This document shows positions 31,501 to 34,126 of a DNA stretch of 34,126 nt, piece by piece (within the stretch, counting starts at the first letter, position 1; each line of letters begins with the position of its first letter). Position numbers and translations under genes: made by a program. The DNA comes from Flavobacterium sp. HTF (lineage in GTDB: Bacteria; Bacteroidota; Bacteroidia; Flavobacteriales; Flavobacteriaceae): positions 1 through 34,126 of the forward strand of contig NZ_QETH01000048.1 in NCBI RefSeq assembly GCF_003105115.1, given 5' to 3'. The notes beneath the pieces are model-generated. The model made no database searches. It saw only the letters and a program-made list of their open reading frames with translations, and had not been told where the DNA came from.

Positions 31501-34046
31501 ATAACGCAATAAATTCAAACAAAAGCCTGAATTTTACACAGACAGTTGTGAATCCTGTTTACTACACAGTAAGCGGAACAACTAAAAATGGAACTACAGC
31601 AGTTTCTGGTGTAACGATTTCTGCAACGGCAGGAACGACAACTCTTACAGCAACATCAGACGCTTCAGGGAATTATACCGTTGCTAATTTGGTTGCAGGT
31701 TTAGATTATATTGTAACAGCTGCCAAAAGCGGAGCAACTTTCAGTCCGGCTTCTACAGTTTACACTTCGATCAGCGCCAACAAAACATTAAACTTCACTC
31801 AAAATGTTACGAGTGGAAACTTAATTAGCGGAAGCGTGAAAAAAGGATCAGTACCGGTTTCGGGTGCTAAAGTAGAACTAATTTTACCATGGACGGATAA
31901 TACGCACGGTTATGCAAGCATAATTGCAATAACAGATGCTTCAGGAAATTTCAGTTATAACAATTCAGTTTTAGCCGGATACTCCATCATTACAAGTCTA
32001 AAATTGAATTCATGGGAAAACGGAGAAACAGCTTATTTTCCAAACAACTTAACAAACTTTGCTGTTCCGACATCACCTCAGGTTTACAACTTCAATACAA
32101 ACACAGTTTCACCACCTCAGGTTACTATTACAGCTCCTTCAGCATCAACAGTAGCTATTGCTCCTGGAACAGCTATTCAGCTGAAAGCAACTGCAAGTAC
32201 AGATGCCGGCTTAACTATTTCGTCAGTAGTATTCAACATCAACGGACAAAATATTACAGCAGCACTTTCAGGATCAGAATACGTAGCAAACTGGACTCCA
32301 GCTGCAGCAGATTTCAACAAAAATTATACGTTGAAAGCAACTGTAACCGCTTCAAGTGGTGCAACTGCCGAAGACACAAAAGCATTCTCTTTACAATGTT
32401 CAGGAACAACTTGCCCTAATGCATTGCCGGTAATTACCTGGAATTCACCATCGAATACTACTATATACCAAAATTCTTTCCAGGTTGTGCCAATTTCGGT
32501 TACAGCTGTTGATAGTGACGGATCAGTTTCTGGTGTTAGTATTACAGTAAATGGAGGCACATTTAACATGACAGCAGGTGCAAATAATACCTATACGTAT
32601 AATTTTACACCATCTGCTTATCAGGATTATTCAGTTGTAATCAAAGCAACCGATAATCAATCTGGCGTAACTACATTAAACAATACAATTAAAATTGCTC
32701 AAGTGGGCACTAATAGATTCATTCCGCTTCCATCTAAAATTATTTTAGGATATGCCCATTCATGGGAAAATGCATCTGCGCCATTTTTATATTTTTCTCA
32801 AATGGTGGGAAGTAAGTTCAACGTAGTTGATTACTCTTTCGTAGAAACAGTTAATCGTGATGGTTATACACCAATATTAACTACAAATGATACCAGATAT
32901 CTGACCAACGGTGTTTTCAATAAGCAATTGTTGAAAAATGATATAAAATCCTTAAGAGATAGCGGCGTTCCAGTTATTATCTCTATCGGAGGTCAAAATG
33001 GTCATGTTGTTTTAGAAAATGTAGCTCAAAAAAATATTTTTGTTAATGGTATGAAAGCCATTATCGATGAATATCAATTTGATGGAGTTGATATTGATTT
33101 TGAAGGCGGATCGATGAATTTTAATGCAGGAGGTTTAAGAGATATATCTTATGCGGGTATTTCTGCTTATCCAAGATTAAAAAACGTAGTAGATGCTTTC
33201 AAAGAATTAAAAGCTTACTACGGCCCTGGATTTTTATTAACTGCAGCTCCGGAAACACAATACGTACAAGGAGGATATTCTACTTACACGGATACTTTTG
33301 GTTCCTTCCTGCCAATCATTCAAAACTTACGTAATGAAATGGATTTGTTAGCGGTACAATTGTATAACACAGGAGGAGAAAACGGATTAGATGGTCAATA
33401 TTATGGTTCAGCTAAGAGAGCCAACATGGTAACAGCCCTGACTGACATGGTGATAAAAGGGTATAACATTGGTACAACAGGAATGCGTTTTGATGGTTTA
33501 CCGGCCTCAAAAGTTCTTATTGCATTACCAGCTTGTCCAAGTGCAGCAGGTAGCGGTTATATAACGCCGGCAGAAGGAATTAGTGCTATGCATTATTTAA
33601 GAACCGGAACCACTTTTTCAGGAAGAACATACACTATGCAGCCAGGCGGACCATATCCTTCTTTAAGAGGTTTAATGACCTGGTCTGTAAACTGGGATGC
33701 ATCTTCTTGTGGAAATTCATCTGAATTATCTAAAGCATATGCCGCTTATTTTGCCTCACAATTGGCAGCAAAAACATTATCTCTTGATAAAATCGAAGCC
33801 AAAAGTACTACTGTAGCATATTTCAAAAATGATGCTTTATCAGTTACAAATGACACAGAGGATATCGCTCAGGTAGATGTTTTTAATACAATCGGGCAGC
33901 CATTAGTGAACTATAAAAATATTCAGAATAATAAAGAAGTACTGATTCAAAATCACAGTTTTTCTCAAAAACAAATGTTTATAGTAATTGTGACAGACAA
34001 ATCAGGAAACAAAAAATCATTCAAAGTAATTAACTTTTTAAACTAA
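28557..34046 (+). CDS. chiA: Giant two-domain GH18 chitinase, probable type IX secretion substrate (ChiA-like)
   Basis: 1829 residues. Signal peptide MKHYYRLLFLLLLFPLLTLA, Gln next. First GH18 barrel about 25-460 with catalytic DGFDIDWE (156-163, acid Glu163) and a chitinase-insertion-type region; its Trp-rich motifs suggest a deep, processive cleft. Then eight beta-sandwich modules (about 472-1186), two Ig-like domains (about 1187-1280 and 1290-1382), and a second GH18 barrel about 1388-1735 with DGVDIDFE (1509-1516, acid Glu1516). The last ~95 residues contain IAQVDVFNTIGQ and end KKSFKVINFLN, the pattern of a T9SS C-terminal sorting domain. Architecture matches F. johnsoniae ChiA, which I recall as about 1580 residues, secreted by T9SS and cleaved between its GH18 domains. 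It makes the primary attack on solid chitin. The longer linker accounts for the size difference. Confidence 0.94.
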   Translation: MKHYYRLLFLLLLFPLLTLAQPAHGKKVVGYYAQWSIYARDFNVPKIDGSKLTHLNYSFYGTTFDPAHPENTKLKCLDTYADFEHMEGGIPWDAPVKGNFYDLKKLKEKYPHLKILISVGGWTKGQDLSPIAASPVARAALAADMVNFIATYPFIDGFDIDWEYPLSGGTDGTEIVNGSPVPPQKYSPDDNKNLVLLLKAMRQAMPNKLVTIAAGNNVRNVSKQYLGPNNRSQYGMTEDISTYCDYITYFGYDLGGNWYDKTCYNAPLYASGNPNDPLYGATQSESLDELTSQYLNVIGIPANKLIMGLPFYGKKFDNVATNSTNGLFVSAPRYIVGGCTNPQNPTGTWDGSGACEKSGSIEICDLVGNPVTNSHAYLDPSTMLVTPSAASAGWVRYFDNTTKVPYLYNATLKQFISYEDKQSMDLKVQYIKSKNLAGGMIWELSQDTRGSIPNSLLNQVDTSFGGTVIGTVSITGSVKNGTALVSDVTVELRNASNVVLQTIVSTAGNFTFSNLTSGQNYTLTAVKGGYTFTPVNLTNVTVNQTNVVINGTQPLYAVSGTVLDGTTPVSGVTVTATSGSTVLTAVSNASGVYNVTGLPAGLDFTVTAAKTGFSYAPASTVYNAINSNKTLNFTQGPAVVNYTVSGTVLNNTTPVSGVMVTASSTGGNFTAVTNASGTYSLNLPSGGNYTVTAALTGQTFTPASTVYTNLTANKTLNFAQDVVIGNGSKISGTVKNGATPVSGAKVELVLPWTDNTHNWKSVFATTDAQGKYSFDNAIISGYTTISSLKLNAWENGDVVYLPSNLTNFAVPANPTVYDFNTGAVTPTYYTVSGTVLNGTTPVSGATISAVSGTTTLTATSDASGNYSIANLVSGSSYTVTIAKTGVTFTPASTVYDAISSNKTLSFTQTVVNPTYYTVSGTVLNGATPVSGATISAVSGSTTLTATSDASGNYSVANLVAGLNYTVTIAKTGVTFTPASTVYNAINSNKSLNFTQTVVNPVYYTVSGTTKNGTTAVSGVTISATAGTTTLTATSDASGNYTVANLVAGLDYIVTAAKSGATFSPASTVYTSISANKTLNFTQNVTSGNLISGSVKKGSVPVSGAKVELILPWTDNTHGYASIIAITDASGNFSYNNSVLAGYSIITSLKLNSWENGETAYFPNNLTNFAVPTSPQVYNFNTNTVSPPQVTITAPSASTVAIAPGTAIQLKATASTDAGLTISSVVFNINGQNITAALSGSEYVANWTPAAADFNKNYTLKATVTASSGATAEDTKAFSLQCSGTTCPNALPVITWNSPSNTTIYQNSFQVVPISVTAVDSDGSVSGVSITVNGGTFNMTAGANNTYTYNFTPSAYQDYSVVIKATDNQSGVTTLNNTIKIAQVGTNRFIPLPSKIILGYAHSWENASAPFLYFSQMVGSKFNVVDYSFVETVNRDGYTPILTTNDTRYLTNGVFNKQLLKNDIKSLRDSGVPVIISIGGQNGHVVLENVAQKNIFVNGMKAIIDEYQFDGVDIDFEGGSMNFNAGGLRDISYAGISAYPRLKNVVDAFKELKAYYGPGFLLTAAPETQYVQGGYSTYTDTFGSFLPIIQNLRNEMDLLAVQLYNTGGENGLDGQYYGSAKRANMVTALTDMVIKGYNIGTTGMRFDGLPASKVLIALPACPSAAGSGYITPAEGISAMHYLRTGTTFSGRTYTMQPGGPYPSLRGLMTWSVNWDASSCGNSSELSKAYAAYFASQLAAKTLSLDKIEAKSTTVAYFKNDALSVTNDTEDIAQVDVFNTIGQPLVNYKNIQNNKEVLIQNHSFSQKQMFIVIVTDKSGNKKSFKVINFLN
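29970..32114 (+). repeat. Eight-module repeat array inside chiA, built as a duplicated four-module block
   Basis: Eight carboxypeptidase-regulatory-like beta modules occur in the order short-short-short-long, twice. Short modules (about 85 residues) start near residues 472, 556, 642, 829, 916 and 1003 with a VSGTVLNGTTPVSG-type strand and end STVYNAINSNKTLNFTQ. Long modules (about 100 residues) start near 729 and 1089 and carry VSGAKVEL, LPWTDNTH and LTNFAVP. Equivalent Gly residues in block one and block two are 357, 360, 361 and 360 residues apart. Modules four and five share a 58-bp identical stretch (31184-31241 and 31445-31502), pointing to recent duplication or gene conversion. Confidence 0.85.
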
Positions 34047-34126
34047 GTTATTATAACTAAGAATGGAAAAATCCAGAAATAAAAAAAATGGGATGGTTAA
34101 AATTGAGTTTGGTTATTTATTTTTTA

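Noticed and set aside
31041..31560. Direct repeats that could be mistaken for a CRISPR or tandem-repeat locus
   Set aside because: The repeats are in frame, 261 bp apart and encode homologous beta modules of ChiA; there are no spacers or cas genes.
32012..32419. 135-residue open frame inside chiA
   Set aside because: It is out of frame within the repeat and Ig-like region, where regular codon use creates Ser/Tyr-rich shadow frames; chiA itself has strong domain evidence.
34063..34126. Possible start of a gene after chiA (MEKSRNKKNGMVKIEFG, open to the window end)
   Set aside because: Only 64 bases are visible, the residues are low-complexity from an A-rich stretch, and no promoter or homology is recognisable.

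Overview
The window looks like chromosomal DNA of a Flavobacterium or close relative (Bacteroidota). The evidence is AT-rich DNA, Bacteroidetes-type TAnnTTTG -7 boxes, paired SusC/SusD genes, a LytTR two-component system, a Bacteroidetes-type SRP RNA, and a giant two-headed GH18 chitinase of the F. johnsoniae ChiA kind. Gene order from the sugar transporter to chiA matches, as I remember it, the chitin utilization locus of F. johnsoniae. I see no insertion sequence, phage, CRISPR array or tRNA.

Left part (1-9350, housekeeping). The first ~104 bp encode an internal piece of PheS, joined out of frame to the 3' end of a hybrid histidine kinase. This is a chimeric junction, either a rearrangement or a cloning/assembly join. 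Then come a RhlE-like DEAD-box helicase (-), an arginase-fold formimidoylglutamase (-), a membrane-anchored coiled-coil protein (+), imidazolonepropionase HutI (-), a lipoprotein glutaminyl cyclase (-), the SRP RNA (+), a short-chain dehydrogenase (+), a structured GC-rich RNA element resembling a recurrent Flavobacterium ncRNA, a small transaldolase (+) and a small secreted protein (+). Several convergent gene pairs share long perfect hairpin terminators.

Right part (9364-34046, chitin utilization locus). A FucP/NagP-type MFS transporter and a LytS/LytTR sensor-regulator pair lie on the minus strand. Divergently from them run susC1-susD1-chiB(GH18 lipoprotein), susC2-susD2-nagB/LmbE fusion-GH20 hexosaminidase, and the 1829-residue chiA. 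The proposed flow is: ChiA, exported by the type IX secretion system, and surface ChiB cut chitin; the two SusCD pairs import oligosaccharides; GH20 releases GlcNAc in the periplasm; the MFS carrier imports it; the NagB-LmbE fusion is placed to act on amino sugars in the cytoplasm. No GlcNAc kinase and no separate NagA are present.

Main points for a second look: (1) both susC promoters carry the same phased architecture, an inverted repeat plus two LytTR-like 9-mers exactly 21 bp apart and 33 bp before a -7 box; (2) the ChiA linker is a duplicated four-module block with a ~360-residue super-period; (3) the NagB domain has Thr in place of a conserved active-site Asp and is fused to a PIG-L deacetylase domain; (4) a structured RNA precedes transaldolase; (5) an inverted repeat encloses the chiB start codon; (6) the pheS/kinase junction; (7) all five signal-peptidase-I-type exports start with Gln after the predicted cut, and a glutaminyl cyclase is encoded in the same window.
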